Part shown: positions 11,145 through 22,798 of the stretch, piece after piece
Numbering within the stretch: position 1 is the first letter of the stretch
How the letters are laid out: each line of letters opens with the position of its first letter
NCBI GenBank assembly: GCA_026545225.1
Contig: CM048849.1
Location: 32,498,336-32,562,335 of the forward strand
Direction of reading: 5' to 3'
DNA length: 64,000 nt
From: Cornus controversa
Lineage: Eukaryota; Streptophyta; Magnoliopsida; Cornales; Cornaceae
The notes under the pieces: model-generated
The model's database searches: none
Seen by the model: the letters and a program-made list of their open reading frames with translations, nothing else
What the model was told of the DNA's origin: nothing
Program-made: the position numbers and the translations under genes

Positions 11145-11662
11145 CTAGGAAGTACGGATACTTCTCCTGGAGTGTCGTGGCAATATCGGACACTTAGATG
11201 CATTTTGGATACGCGGATATGTCTCGGATATGTGTCGGATACAGATAGAAGTATCCTAATTTTTAAATATTTTATTTTTTAATTGGACACAGCATGAACA
11301 CGACAAGAATACATTTTGGATACTTCTAGGATATGGTGAAGCAATTTTTTAATTTTTTTTTTTCAAAAAATAGGATTCAATGCAATTTAAAATATGTTAT
11401 GAGTTAATTAGAAAAAATAATATAAAATTAAGAGAATAAAAATAACAAACATTTAGCTCGACCGTCCAAATTAGTAATTTCATATATGATTATACCAATA
11501 AAATCATCAAAAGTTATTATTTATATATATATAATAATATATTATATTATTATTTTTTGACGTATTCATGTCGTATTCGTATCATATTTTTTTTTAGATT
11601 TGACGTATCACCGTATCCATATCGTGTCATACCCGTATTCCTTGCCCATCCTTGCTTCCTAG
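11145..11662. mobile_element. Foldback/MITE-like element with ggatacg motifs
   Basis: It is bounded by ctaggaagtacggatac (11145) and its approximate inverse ending cttcctag (11662). Both arms carry repeated ggatac/gtatcc words while the centre is AT-rich. There is no coding capacity. The target duplication is unclear, so the class is unassigned. Confidence 0.4.
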
Positions 11663-11912
11663 ATCACCTGTTTTTTCGTAGCCAAACAGTGAACTCTTAG
11701 ATGTGCATGCAACGTTAAACGTGTTATTAATTTCCGTTGTACCTTATTCCTGCTAATTTTATTAATAATTTCTGAAACAAACTTTCTTCTTGTAAACTTT
11801 TAATAATTTGATTAAAATAATGATTGTGAAAAATAAAGGTGTGGACTATAAAAGAAAAAAAGAAAAAAAAGAAAAAAAGTAACAGGTGATAATTCCTTAA
11901 TCATGTCATTTA

Positions 11913-12662
11913 GGGTTAATTTGGTACGAATGAATGAAATAGAATGGGAATGGAATGAAGTTGTGAATGGAATGAGAATAGAATAAACTGACGATTCTCA
12001 TTCTAATGTTTGATTAATATTTGACTGCAAATAGAGAATGATATAGGAATGAAATTGTAATATCTTCCCATATGTTATATTTTTCCATATAAAACAAAAA
12101 AACTTTAATTTAATTACCATGTGAAAAAAATAAAAATTAATTACTCATTCAATTAAAACTTTTTAAATCAAGATATAATCTTTCTTTTTCTTCTAATCAA
12201 GATTAATATAATCTTTTATACGAAAAAAAAATTAATACATTATTAAAACTTGAAAGTGATAAAACAAGAACCTTCATTTTCTTTCCCAACTAAAATATAG
12301 CAAGTTATATATATAGGCAGGTGACACGTATATGTAGATTGGTGAGTGACGAGTATATAACATACCTATTATATAGAGAGAGAAATTAACGCTAATTACC
12401 TATATATATATATATATATAGTTCATTTCTCTCTCATATATATATATTCTGGAGTGAGTTGTAAAAGAGAAAAATTAATGAAGAGCGATCATGATTTTAA
12501 TAATGAGTGGGAATGGAATGACCATTCCATAACTTAAGAAGATGAATGGTTTTGTTAGAATCAACATTCCATGTGAATGACTTGAAATGATTATTCCATT
12601 TCTAATATAGTATAACAAATGAGAGAAAGGAAATCACCCCATTCAAACGTACCAACTAGCCC
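11913..12662. mobile_element. PIF/Harbinger-like MITE, TTA target duplication
   Basis: The inverted ends are GGGTTAATTTGGTACG at 11913 and CGTACCAACTAGCCC ending at 12662, flanked by TTA on both sides (11910-11912 and 12663-12665). The 3-bp TTA duplication and G-rich ends with TTTGGTA fit Harbinger-type miniature elements. The interior is rich in GGAATGGAATGA words on both strands and has no coding sequence. The right half is duplicated at 14180-14451. Confidence 0.7.
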
Positions 12663-12695
12663 TTATGGTGCGCTTGGTACGCAACAATGGAATGG
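12387..12695 (+). repeat. Direct repeat R1 (about 305 bp), copy 1
   Basis: Nearly identical to 14180-14484; the visible differences are the length of a TA run and a few bases. It spans the right half of the Harbinger-like MITE and the first bases of the neighbouring MITE. Confidence 0.9.
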
Positions 12696-13212
12696 TATAA
12701 TCATTAACAAATTTTTTTTATTAGTTTACTTGGTGAACATAACTATTTCATTTTCTACAGGTGTTTGTTGGAGGTGCAGCAAAGAAGAAAAGTTTCGTAT
12801 AAACTTTATTGGACAATTTGAGTAGTTTATTTATATTAATTTATCATGAATTTAATGTACAATTTTTATTTGAAGGATTTTACTCCACGTGTGTACCGTA
12901 AAATCATGTTTTGAAATTGTTTTATTTCTCTTTCTACCTTTACACTACCATTTTTTTTGGACTCTTGATTCGTCACATCTCTCGCTTTAGCATAAGTTAC
13001 ATTCATGCTCCTTGATATACAGTAGTGTTGAAGTTTTCTCATAAACCCAATAGTTGAAGTTTTCTCATTTCATAATGAACACATGGAGACTTAACGCCGT
13101 TGAATTTAATTACTGGTGCACCCATTTCGTCACTTTTGATGTGAAACAAAAGGAAAATAGTAAAAAGAAGCATTACATTCACAATACAATACAATAATTA
13201 AAATATATCAAG
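12696..13212. other. Unassigned DNA between direct repeats
   Basis: No gene recognised. It belongs to the roughly 1.5-kb segment lying between the two R1 copies. Confidence 0.4.
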
Positions 13213-13745
13213 GTATCCCAGAAGTTTTGTGTTTGATAAGGAATTCTTTGACCCATTTGGCCCACAAAGAAGTTAGAGAAGGTTGAATGATCTGTAATAT
13301 ATATCTGACAATGGCAGCTCTATTCCAAAAAATTGGATGTTATTCAAAATTTAAATCGGTAACAGATGCTGCTCCATTTGACTTTGGCTCCACCTCTATC
13401 CAAGGAAGCACTTTCCAAAGGAACATACTAAGAATTTGTTCAATGTTCTTAATAGGAGCTTTGGGAAGGATGAAAAGAGTGGACCAGTAAACTTGGATGG
13501 AAAAAAAATTGACTTGATAAGCTGAGTTTTCCCACCAAAGGATAAGAATTTATTTGTCCATGACTTGGCCTTGGCAGTGATTCTATCCAGTAGCTGCTTG
13601 CAATCCTCATTTTTGAGCCTTGTAGTGATCGGAGGGACCCCTAGGTACCTTATTGGCAGGGATCCTTTGGGACACTTCAGGATGTTCAGAATTTGGGACT
13701 CTATTTATAGGTCTATTAAGGGCTCGCATCTGGCGGAGGCAATAT
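13213..13745 (-). pseudogene. LINE reverse transcriptase fragment (minus strand)
   Basis: On the minus strand the sequence reads, in order, SQILNILKCPKGSLPIRYLG, VPPITTRLKNEDCKQLLDRI, TAKAKSWTNKFLSFGGKTQL and IKSIFFPSKFTGPLFSSFPK, and later NRAAIVRYILQ and LWAKWVKEFLIK. This is the conserved region just after the catalytic core of plant non-LTR retrotransposon reverse transcriptases. Several frame changes show it is dead. It encodes the part directly preceding the LINE segment found in the opposite orientation at 16660-18058. Confidence 0.8.
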
Positions 13746-14179
13746 CATGTGGTAGTCTTGTATCTATTTATTGATGATGAAATACTAAAAGATGATGGCT
13801 AGTTATGATATTCTTGAAGACTATACATATTGCCTAAGTCAATTTATTTTATTTTTCTTTTCCAAATAAAATTCATGATTAGTGTTTAAATTTTATTTAT
13901 ATTAAACTCTATGTACCATATATAATAGAGATAACCACAATTATATTGAATATAATTTTCATAATTTCTTGGGTTTCCATAACAGATTTTTTTTTAAATA
14001 ATGTCTATTATTGTCATTTTACATTATTAGTGTTTAATAGAAATTAAATTTTGGTAAGTTTCCTAATATAAGAGTGGAGAACTTTATTTTAATTAATAGC
14101 CTTAGGATTAAATCCGAAGGCTAGTGTTAAAAGTGTGTAGACTACTCCCTACTCACCAAGGAGCATTTGAACACTACTG
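13746..14179. other. AT-rich non-coding
   Basis: Nothing recognisable between the LINE fragment and the second R1 copy. Confidence 0.4.
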
Positions 14180-14484
14180 TAACGCTAATTACCTATATAT
14201 ATATATATAGTTCATTTCTCTCTCATATATATATATTCTGGAGTGAGTTGTAAAAGAGAGAAATTAATGAAGAGCGATCATGATTTTAATAATGAGTGGG
14301 AATGGAATGACCATTCCATAACTTAAGAAGATGAATGGTTTTGTTAGAATCAACATTCCATGTGAATGACTTGAAATGATTATTCCATTTCTAATATAGT
14401 ATAACAAATGAGAGAAAGGAAATCACCCCATTCAAACGTACCAACTAGCCCTTATGATGCGCTTGGTACGCAACAATGGAATGG
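14180..14484 (+). repeat. Direct repeat R1, copy 2
   Basis: Second copy of 12387-12695. It holds a 5'-truncated Harbinger-like MITE (14180-14451), its TTA, and the start of a second MITE that here is complete. Confidence 0.9.
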
Positions 14485-14810
14485 AATAGAATAAGCATTC
14501 CATTAAAATGAGAATGGAAATGGAATGGTCATTTTTATTCTATTGTTTGGTTTCAAACATGAACTGATGTAGAAATGAAATGATGATTATATTATTTTTG
14601 GTAACTAGATTTTATTTTTTAATGTTTATTGGGAATGGAATGACCATTCCATATATTGAGTAGTGGAATGAATTTTTATTTTTTTTCATTCCAAATGAAA
14701 GACGCGGAACGATCATTCTCACTTTAGTTTTTCTTACCAAATAAAGGAATGAATCCAAAAAAGAATATTGACATTCCATTTCATTTCATTATTGCGTACC
14801 AAACGTAGCA
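14455..14810 (+). mobile_element. GAATGG-type MITE, copy A (TTA target duplication)
   Basis: The ends tgatgcgcttggtacgc and gcgtaccaaacgtagca are imperfect inverted repeats flanked by TTA at 14452-14454 and 14811-14813. The interior holds inverted GGAATGGAATGG words and no coding sequence. A second copy lies in reverse at about 24015-24353, and the first about 30 bases also occur at 12666-12695. The 3-bp TTA duplication suggests the Harbinger group. Confidence 0.7.
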
Positions 14811-15404
14811 TTATAGTCTTCTCAATCTATGTATCAAAATAAAAAAATTCATATTTCAGCATTAATTTTAAACAGTTGAGAGAGAGAGAGAGAGATGTTT
14901 AGTAATATTCAATTAATAATTTTAAAATCAAGATGTACCATTTCATCTATCATCCTTTTCCACGAAATGTTAAGAAATGAATAAATTAAATCTATAGCTT
15001 AATGACATATATATATATATATATATAGTAATGATGTCTTCCACGAGCAAGAAATTTATTCACATCCAACGATTGTTTTTTTTATGACAATCATTGAACG
15101 ATCATTATACTTGTGTGGATGAAATTTTTGCTCACCGGTGAACAAGAGATCATTATATATATATATATATATGGTTCTCTGGAAATTGTCTTGTTCATTG
15201 ACTCATATTATAAAGTGGGAAGGAGATTAGGAAAATCAATTCCCACTGAGATTAGCCTCTTTTATCTGTTGGCATATTTGAAAATTTCAAAATAATTGAG
15301 AATTCAATTCGAAAAAGGCTGGTCCTCATTTCATATAATACTAATTCTAATTGTCAGTTTATTTATGGCGTAGTACCAACCAATTCAATTATTATTATTA
15401 GGAA
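14811..15404. other. AT-rich DNA with simple repeats
   Basis: (GA)n at 14877-14896 and (TA)n runs at 15007-15027 and 15154-15172. No gene is seen. Confidence 0.5.
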
Positions 15405-16072
15405 AAATTGCATAAAATTCACTTCACTTTAAATTTTTGGCACAAAACCTCCCTAAAAAAAAATTGACCTAAAACCCCCAAACTATCCAATTGTTGCAAA
15501 GTGATGTTATAATGATGAAAATTTCACTTAATATAAATTTAAAAAAATGGTGCCCCTCAATGTAAGATTAAAATCAATACAAATAACTCATTTGGCACAG
15601 TGTGATTAAAAATTATTTTCAAAAAAAAAAATTATTTGTGTCTATAAGAAAATGAAAATAACTTGAAACAAATTTCAAAATTTTCTTAAATTTTTATTTT
15701 TTAAAAATTAAAAAGGAAAAAAAAAATCTAAAATGAAAATCATTTTAAGGAAAACCTAAATTTCATTAATTTTTTATTAAGGGGCTTTTTTGTCATATAA
15801 CATCACTTTCATGGTGTGTAATTTTTAAAATTTTCTTAAAGTTCTATCTTTTAAAAATTAAAAAGGAAAAGAAAACCTAAAATAAAAACCATTTTAAAGA
15901 GCCCCTAAATTTTCTTAAATTTATATTAAGGGGCATTTTCGTCATCATAACATCAATTTGCTACAATTGGATGGTTAAGGGGTGTTTTAGGTCTATTTTA
16001 TTTTATTTTATTATTATTATTATTATTTTTTAGAAGATTTTATGCCAAAAATTAAAAGGGTGAATTACCTTG
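15405..16072. mobile_element. Foldback element with inverted arms of about 130 bp
   Basis: The left arm (about 15405-15530, with gacctaaaacccccaaacta and tccaattgttgcaaa) is the inverse of the right arm (about 15935-16072, with tacaattggatggttaagg and gtgttttaggtc). The interior holds two direct copies of a block of about 110 bp (tttttaaaaattaaaaaggaaa through aaggggcttttttgtcat). This suits a non-autonomous foldback DNA transposon. No target duplication was defined. Confidence 0.5.
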
Positions 16073-16655
16073 ACACTCTCCTTGCTATATATATCTATAT
16101 ATTCAAGTTTGGTACAATATTCTGAATTTACTAGTTAACATTTTATTATTTAATTTTTCTGTACATCAGTATTCACTATCTTCAAATTTAGAACTCCCAT
16201 TCGAACCATAGCTTACTCATTCTCTTTAATACTTAAGTTAGATATCATATCATGGAACTAATGTCAAAGCCATTGCATCATGGTCATAGAGGCATATATA
16301 AGTGTTGGGGTGGAGTCTGAGTTCAGTTCTCATTGATAATATGTGTGCCCACCCTCTCCTCAATAGAGGGGCAATATATATACTTGTCTCAGTATTCAGC
16401 TATTGTAATTTTGAATTTCCCAACTCATGACATTTATAAATGCTTTTTGCACAGGACATATGGATGTGAGTCGATTCTGGTGTTGGAATGCAGAATCATA
16501 GAACATGGCCTCCTGTATGGCGTGTGCTAAGGCAATGGAGAGAGATTATGCTTGATCATTGGGCTCATTTCTCCAAGAAGTGTGCCATTCTATTCTCTCA
16601 TCTCATATCTATTCAACATCAGCAACAGCCTGAATTGTAAAAGCAAAATACTTTC
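16073..16655. other. Non-coding flank of LINE
   Basis: Contains a 65-codon ORF (16333-16530) without recognised similarity. No reliable gene. Confidence 0.3.
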
Positions 16656-16659
16656 CTAA

Positions 16660-18058
16660 TACCCATTTTCTGGAAGCAAAAGGCTACAACCAGCTTCTTG
16701 GGCATGGAAAAGTATAATTGAAGCCAAAGAGGTCCTCAAAAAAGGTCTACAATGGAATGTTGGAAATGAACAATCTATAAAGGTGTGGACTAACAATTGG
16801 ATTCCAAATTCCCACAAGGAGCTAACAGAACAGAGAGAAGTGGACAATTGCAGATCTAATTGATAGAGAGGAACACATATGGAAAGAGAGATTAGTTCAA
16901 GTGATTTTTTCCCCTCATGTTGATCAGATTCTGCAGATTCCAATCATCTATGTGGATAGAGCAGATAAGGAAGTTTGGGGTTGTGCAAGAAATGGATCTA
17001 CTTGGCTCAAGAAATGTTGTCCCAGAGCAGAATCATGGGTAACCCATGGAAGTTAATTTGGATAGTTGATACGAAAAAGAAAATTCAGCACTTTCCATGG
17101 AGAAGTTGTCTTGGCAAAATTGCTGTGAAGGAAAATCTAAGAAAATTGGCCATTATCTGTGATGCAACTTGCAGCTATTGTGGTCTTGAATCTGAAACAA
17201 TTGAACATTCTTTTTTATAAAATGTGAAGTTTCTGTTCAAGTTTGGAAACTCGGTCTGCTGAGAATTGAGGTTGATGATACACTTTCCTCTTCTTGGAAG
17301 GATTGGTGGTTTCGAATCTTAACAGATTCAAAGGAGAAGACAGCAAGATGGAAATGCTCAGTTTGGCTTCTTTTATTTGCTGGTATCTTTGGCAAGCAAG
17401 AAATGACTATAATTTCCAGAAAAGAAGATGGAAGATTCAAGATATTATTTCAAAAGTAGTGGCTCAATTTCATGAATTCCAAGAGGTGTGTTCTGTTACA
17501 AGAGCTGCAAGCAGTGGAAGCATTCTCAACGATGTCCAAAGTAGGTTTTGGACCTCTCCTTCTAACCAAAGGGTGAAAAAAAATGTTGATGCTGCCTTTT
17601 GCTCAGATGATAAGTTTTGTGGAGGGAGGGGAATCATTGCGAGAAATGACTCTGGTCAAGTTTTGAAGGTGGCAACCAGATATTTTTACCATATTGTAGA
17701 TGCAGAGGCAGTGAAGTGATGATCAATTGAACGGGGTTTTCCTGCTGTTGAATTTGAATCGGATGCTGTTAATGTGGTGAAAGCAATTGAAGGTTCTATT
17801 TTTTCTCCTTTTCTGACAGAAAATGTGGTGGATGACATGAAATTAATGTCAAGAAATTTCCTAGATTTCTCTGTGAAGTATGTTCCAAGGGTAGCCAATA
17901 CTGCAGCCCATAACCTTGCCAGAGTTGCTATGAGAAACAAATTGAATGTAATATGAGTTGGTAGAACTTCCTCATACTGTTGCTCAAGGAGTGATGAATG
18001 ACTGTAACTCTTTACTTCCTAATGAATAAATTTCTTCTTTTGCCTAGAAAAAAAGAAA
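16660..18058 (+). pseudogene. LINE ORF2 3' part: RT C-terminus, zf-RVT and RNase H, with 3' tail
   Basis: In shifting frames the sequence reads SWAWKSIIEAKEVLKKGLQW and IKVWTNNWIP (post-RT region). A zf-RVT domain follows (FPWRSCLGKIAVKENL; CSYCGLESETIEH at about 17178-17213). An RNase H domain of the RVT_3 type comes last (VKKNVDAAFCSDD, GGRGIIARNDSGQ, then VEFESDAVNVVKAIEG and VPRVANTAAHNLAR, 17570-17956). Stops near 17220 and 17718 and several frameshifts break it. An AATAAA at about 18023 and a short A-run at 18047-18055 mark the 3' end. The element is inactive and 5'-truncated. Confidence 0.85.
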
Positions 18059-20185
18059 GGGAGACTAGTATTGTATTCAGAACTAGCTTGTTTGTTAAGT
18101 TTGGAGATGATCATACGACAGAACTAGCTAGGATTGGAGTTTTCTTTTTCTTGTTCTTTTTTGTGGGGTTGGGGTAAATGTTTGCTTTTATCAGTAAATT
18201 ACAGATTCCAACTGACCTGTAAGATGAACAATTATGTTCATGGTAATTTTCATTTCATTTACTTGACTTAAGGTTATAAATATGGCTGGTATGTTTCTTA
18301 AATAGATTTTGTTCAAGCGAAATGTAAAATGCTGTGAGAATTTAGAAGATACATTGGCCTCAATGGGTCAATTGTGATCAAGACAGAAAATTTTGGCAGC
18401 CTTAGTGCTTTTAGAGAGATGCTTGCTTAAATCTCTCAAAATGGGTGGGCATATGTCATGATCTTCATAGCTGATGAAAGAATGAGAGCTCAAGAAAGCA
18501 AGCAAAGAGAGCAGCAGCAGATTCGTGGTATGGCGAGAAATAACTGCAGTAACGAACTTTCATTTATAACTAATATCCAGCAAATCTAGGAAAATTTTGA
18601 ACTGGATAAAGTCTGATTGTCCCCACTTCTGGGGCAAAGATTGCAGCAACAAATTCGTGCTCATCCTTGGTTGACAAAGATGAGGACTGCATGATGTCAA
18701 AGAGTAATGAGATTTTTTTTCATGGTTTGAGAATCACGAAGATAGAGTGACACACTCGACACACCACCAGTTCACAGATCAATAAATGAAAAGTTTGCAG
18801 CATTCATGGTTTGAGAATCGCGAAGAAAGAGTGAGTGACACTACTGGTTCACATGTTAAACCTTTTAAGTACTTTATTGGAGCAACCTTAAGGAGAGGGT
18901 CATTCCTACTCCAAATTTCGCTTGAATCACCTTAGGCCAATCATCATCATTGCCTTAATTCCATATGAATGGGGTCGGTCACATGAATTCTCTCTCTCCA
19001 CTCTTTCCTTTTACATGGCATTTCAGTAGGATGCATATAAAAGAATGTGATATTTTGGAGAAGTATAATCACTGCAATTTCCATGAACGAAGGATGCAAG
19101 TAATTCTCTGAAGTTTTTCCATCAAACTAATAACCGAAAACACTGAGCCTGTGGGGTTACACTTGCAGTAAATTTGGTAGACATCATGAGCAGCCGGTGG
19201 GGCTGTGGATGAGGGCTGGACTGAAAAACATCATGCCCAAACATGAGCAGCACCGTCGCATGGTAGACCTGCAGCTTGTCGAGAAAATGCCTTTGGATCC
19301 TAATGTTGTCATCTGTGATCTCTGATGGCTGCTTATTGGGTCAATGGTGAGCTCCATCTAGGCAACTTTGCTGCAAAGTGGCTTTTTAAACATGGTCCAG
19401 ATAAGGGGCCATTGTGCTCTTATCGAGCATTTATATAGAAAAGGACATGGAAAAGTTGTGCCTGTGAGCAAATTGATGAAATACAATGTAGCAGGATTGA
19501 ACTCAAAAATGACATCTACACACAACAAATGGATGCGATCTATGCTAAGTTAGATGAGGTTGTTACTGAGTTGCTTCTGGTTGGTTATGCTTCAAAGAAG
19601 GAAGTGGTTCTATTCCTAAAATTTAGTATCTTAGGATCTGCAATGACTACAGTACATTTATCAAATTAGTACATAAGGTGTATGAGAGAGAAATTGATGT
19701 TGGAGATAAGACTAGGTTTCAGCATTGCAAGGATTGTATCTGCTCTAGTAAAGATTATTACATTAATAATATTTTTTTTGGAAACCGAAGCCTTCCAACC
19801 ACCGGCCTTCAGACTTATGGCTGCAAGGTAAACCTTGAATATCTACAATCACCCACAAACCACAAATTAAGTTATTATTACAATTCCCAATTGCAGCACA
19901 TAATAAACTGCTTATTAACTAGTAGTTGGGGCAGATTCAAAACTTGCAGTCCTTCTATATAGATGATTGCTCAGTTACACAAAGTCAATGAATTGCATCA
20001 ATCCAAATTAACATGTACAATTCAGTCTTAACAATTCAAAACATGTGACATCTTTAAGTGGTTACTCTAGAGCTATAGTACCAGCTAAAAAGAAAAATCA
20101 GAAACTTCTCACAAGGAATGAGAATTGCACATATTCCTAAGAGTAGATAAAGAAGAAGGTGGATAAGCAGCATCCATGGATGTTC
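18059..20185. other. Intergenic, no gene recognised
   Basis: Several old repeat phrases occur, for example near 18960 (a common plant repeat, atgaatggggtcggtcacatg). A faintly Ty3/gypsy-like stretch at about 19540-19680 (ICNDYSTFIKL) is too decayed to call. The ORFs at 19368 and 19678 have no recognisable domain. Confidence 0.4.
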
Positions 20186-21496
20186 TTAAGTTGGGATTCT
20201 GATACCGTCTTCTGTAAAATCACTGTACTGGCTTCCAAAAGTAGACAACAGCCAGAAATCCTGCTTCAACTTCTTAAACTCTCTTGACAACCTGCGCTTC
20301 ACAAACTCTAGTGCTGCTGAAAGCAACCTTGAATTCTCCATTATTGAACTCTGCCGATATTCGAGTACCCATGTATTGGGATTCAGCTGCACAACAGAAG
20401 CACTCCATCTTCCTTGTGCCCAAGAACTGTTCCCCTTTCGGATCGAATATCGGACCTTCCCATCAGACCACTTACATATTACAAATTTGATTGTATTAGT
20501 GCAAAAAAAAAAAAAAAAAACCCATTGATCAGCTGACCTTAATCAACTAGTTGGATTAATTAGAAGACAAAAATTTAGTGTTTACCTCTGTAACTCTTCC
20601 TGATAAGAGAGTGAATGATCGTGAAGAGAATTCAGCTGTGAGCAATCCTGCAGTCTGCAGAGGCCATCCCCAAATGCTCACCTCCTCCACTGCAGATTTG
20701 TATAATGTGCAGTGGGAATTTAAGAGCAAACCATCCTACAAATCCATTTATAATTTATTTTTTTGTTAATGATTAATCTGAAAAATGATGTGTATAAAAA
20801 TATAAAAGCACTTAATCTAGGGTTCAATAAAAGTACCTGATTGATTTCCCAAATAGAATCAATTGATCTACAGCTTAAAACCTCCTCTTCGATCACATCC
20901 TGTAGTCCTTCCTTCAAGAATTCGAGTCTTTCATTCAAATCTTGCAAAACCCATGATTTCTCACCCACATTCCTCACTATATCCGGTGACAATTGGGGCT
21001 GCAAAAACTCCGAAACCACCCAAGAAAACCCATATTCGGCCACCAAAATCAAGCTCATCCCCAGAAACAATCTCATCAGCATAAACCCAAATCCCAACTC
21101 TCTCTTCTTTCTCTTCATCTTCTCGTGAAAACTCGTTCTTGCCGTGGAATTAAGCGGCGGAGAGACCATGGCTCGGCGGTGGATACCCAGCGGTGGACCG
21201 GGCGGGGTCGACATGGTGGACGGGCTGAACGAAACGGGGCTCCGATGAATTGGGCGTTTGGAAGCAGATAGGTTGTTGTGAGAGCTTCTCTGAGTACTTC
21301 TGGGGATGAGGTCGAGTGTGGCATTGATGCTGGCCAAGCACATGTCACAGTTGCAATTGGCGTCTTTTCGGCATCGCGGAAAGTAACAGCTGTCTCGGGT
21401 TACGGATTGATCATCGTCTTCCATGTTGTTGTTGATGGTGGTGCTTGATTTTACAGAGGATGATGATGTTGATGATGATAGAACTACTGTTTTCAT
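20186..21496 (-). CDS. Three-exon gene, 364-residue Cys-motif membrane protein of unknown function
   Basis: Exon 1 is 21496-20837 (220 codons), exon 2 is 20735-20586 (50 codons) and exon 3 is 20470-20186 (94 codons plus TAA). All introns are phase 0 with GT donors (20836, 20585) and AG acceptors (20736, 20471). The N-terminus is Ser-rich. Cysteines cluster at residues 37, 42, 48, 50 and 53 (CYFPRCRKDANCNCDMCLAS). A Pro/Ser linker follows, then one hydrophobic helix at about 135-160 (FGFMLMRLFLGMSLILVAEY), and a C-terminal globular part with VEEVSIWGWPLQTAGLL and NPNTWVLEYRQSS. It resembles conserved plant proteins that I recall being labelled ERG2/sigma-1-receptor-like, but that label is uncertain and no enzymatic motif is visible. 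All three exons are intact, so it is probably a live gene. A CT-rich leader lies just upstream (21520-21545). Confidence 0.85.
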
Positions 21497-22517
21497 GGCT
21501 TCTTGGATTTTTGGACCGACAACTATCTCTCTCTTTCTCTGTATAGCCGCTTATGGGTCGCTTTCTTGAAGTTGAAGAATTTAGTATGGAGTGAAGATGA
21601 TATGGTTTTGAAATTTGAATTAAAACGGTCATATGGGAAGGGGTCCAATGGAGGAGTCGCATTTCCAAGCTAGGAGCCTAGGACAGGTTTATTTTTCAAA
21701 ATGACTGAAATAGCCTTACTGTTTATGTGTTGTTCCAATAAGTGTATACATGTACCCGACTCACCTTTTCCGGTAAAGTAGTCAAGTAGAACCCAAGCCT
21801 AGGGCTTGAAATGGGTCGGGTTTAGTCCGAGATTTGGTTCAAAATCCATTTAAAATGGTTTGGATTTTAGTTTTTAACCCAAATTCAAAGGGGATATAGA
21901 TTTTTATTAAAGGACGTATCACAAATTTGAGTCGGGATGAATTTGGGTAATCTTTAAATGAATTAGATTTTACTTGAGATTTGACCAAGATCAATTATAT
22001 TTTGCACCATTTGGATTCTGTTAAGGTTGTTTGGGTTGGATGTGGATCATGTCCAAAGGATCCTATTTAGATCCCGATTTAGATATGGATCGTATATTAA
22101 AATGTGATGTGGTCCAAATTTTTTTCAGATTTTGACTCAAAAAATTGGCTTTGCGTCAGTTTTCGTTTTTGACCCATTTTTCTTCTTGCGGATCTTGGAC
22201 CCTATTTAAGACTCTCTTGTAACTCAGTATATGAGAGCGTTCAGGGTTTGGAGTGAGATATGAAAGAACACTAGAAACTACATGAAAGAGAATGAGAGAG
22301 AGTTAGGATTTGAGAATTGAAACTTATAATTTCTTTGTTTTCGTATAGTAAAATTCTTTGTCGGATTTTCACCGTGGATATACAGTTTACGCCTAACCAC
22401 TTAAATTGTTATATTCTATGTGGTGCATGTTTATTATTATGTGAGTTTGTTGATTTGTTCTTGCTTTGTGGCATTTGTCGTAACATAACACATAGCATGT
22501 TTATGTAGAGAGGCAAG
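21497..22517. other. Promoter-side flank of the membrane-protein gene and intergenic DNA
   Basis: No gene. Around 21780-22260 the text is rich in variants of gggtcgggttt/gatttggttc and may be an old repeat. GA runs occur near 22285. Confidence 0.35.
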
Positions 22518-22760
22518 TAGGGGTGCACAAAGAACCGTCGGAACCGGAACCGAGGGGAACCGTACCGGAACCGTACCGAACCGTGGCTACGGTTCCGGTT
22601 CCGGTTCCTAAAATTAGGAACCGTTACCAACGGTTCCGGTTCCGGTTCCAGGACCAGTAGAACCGTACCGGAACCGGAACCGTTGGGGGTAACGGTTCCT
22701 TGGAACCGGAACCGGAACCGTTTTATATTAAATATGTGTATATATATATAATATAATAAC

Positions 22761-22798
<38 letters not shown>

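Noticed and set aside
19540-19700. Possible Ty3/gypsy reverse transcriptase trace (ICNDYSTFIKL)
   Set aside because: Only a few residues match and the flanks give no further RT motifs; not enough to annotate.
20496-20520. A-run of about 18 bases within intron 2 of the minus-strand gene as a sign of a processed insertion
   Set aside because: No target duplication or gene body adjoins it; an intronic homopolymer explains it.
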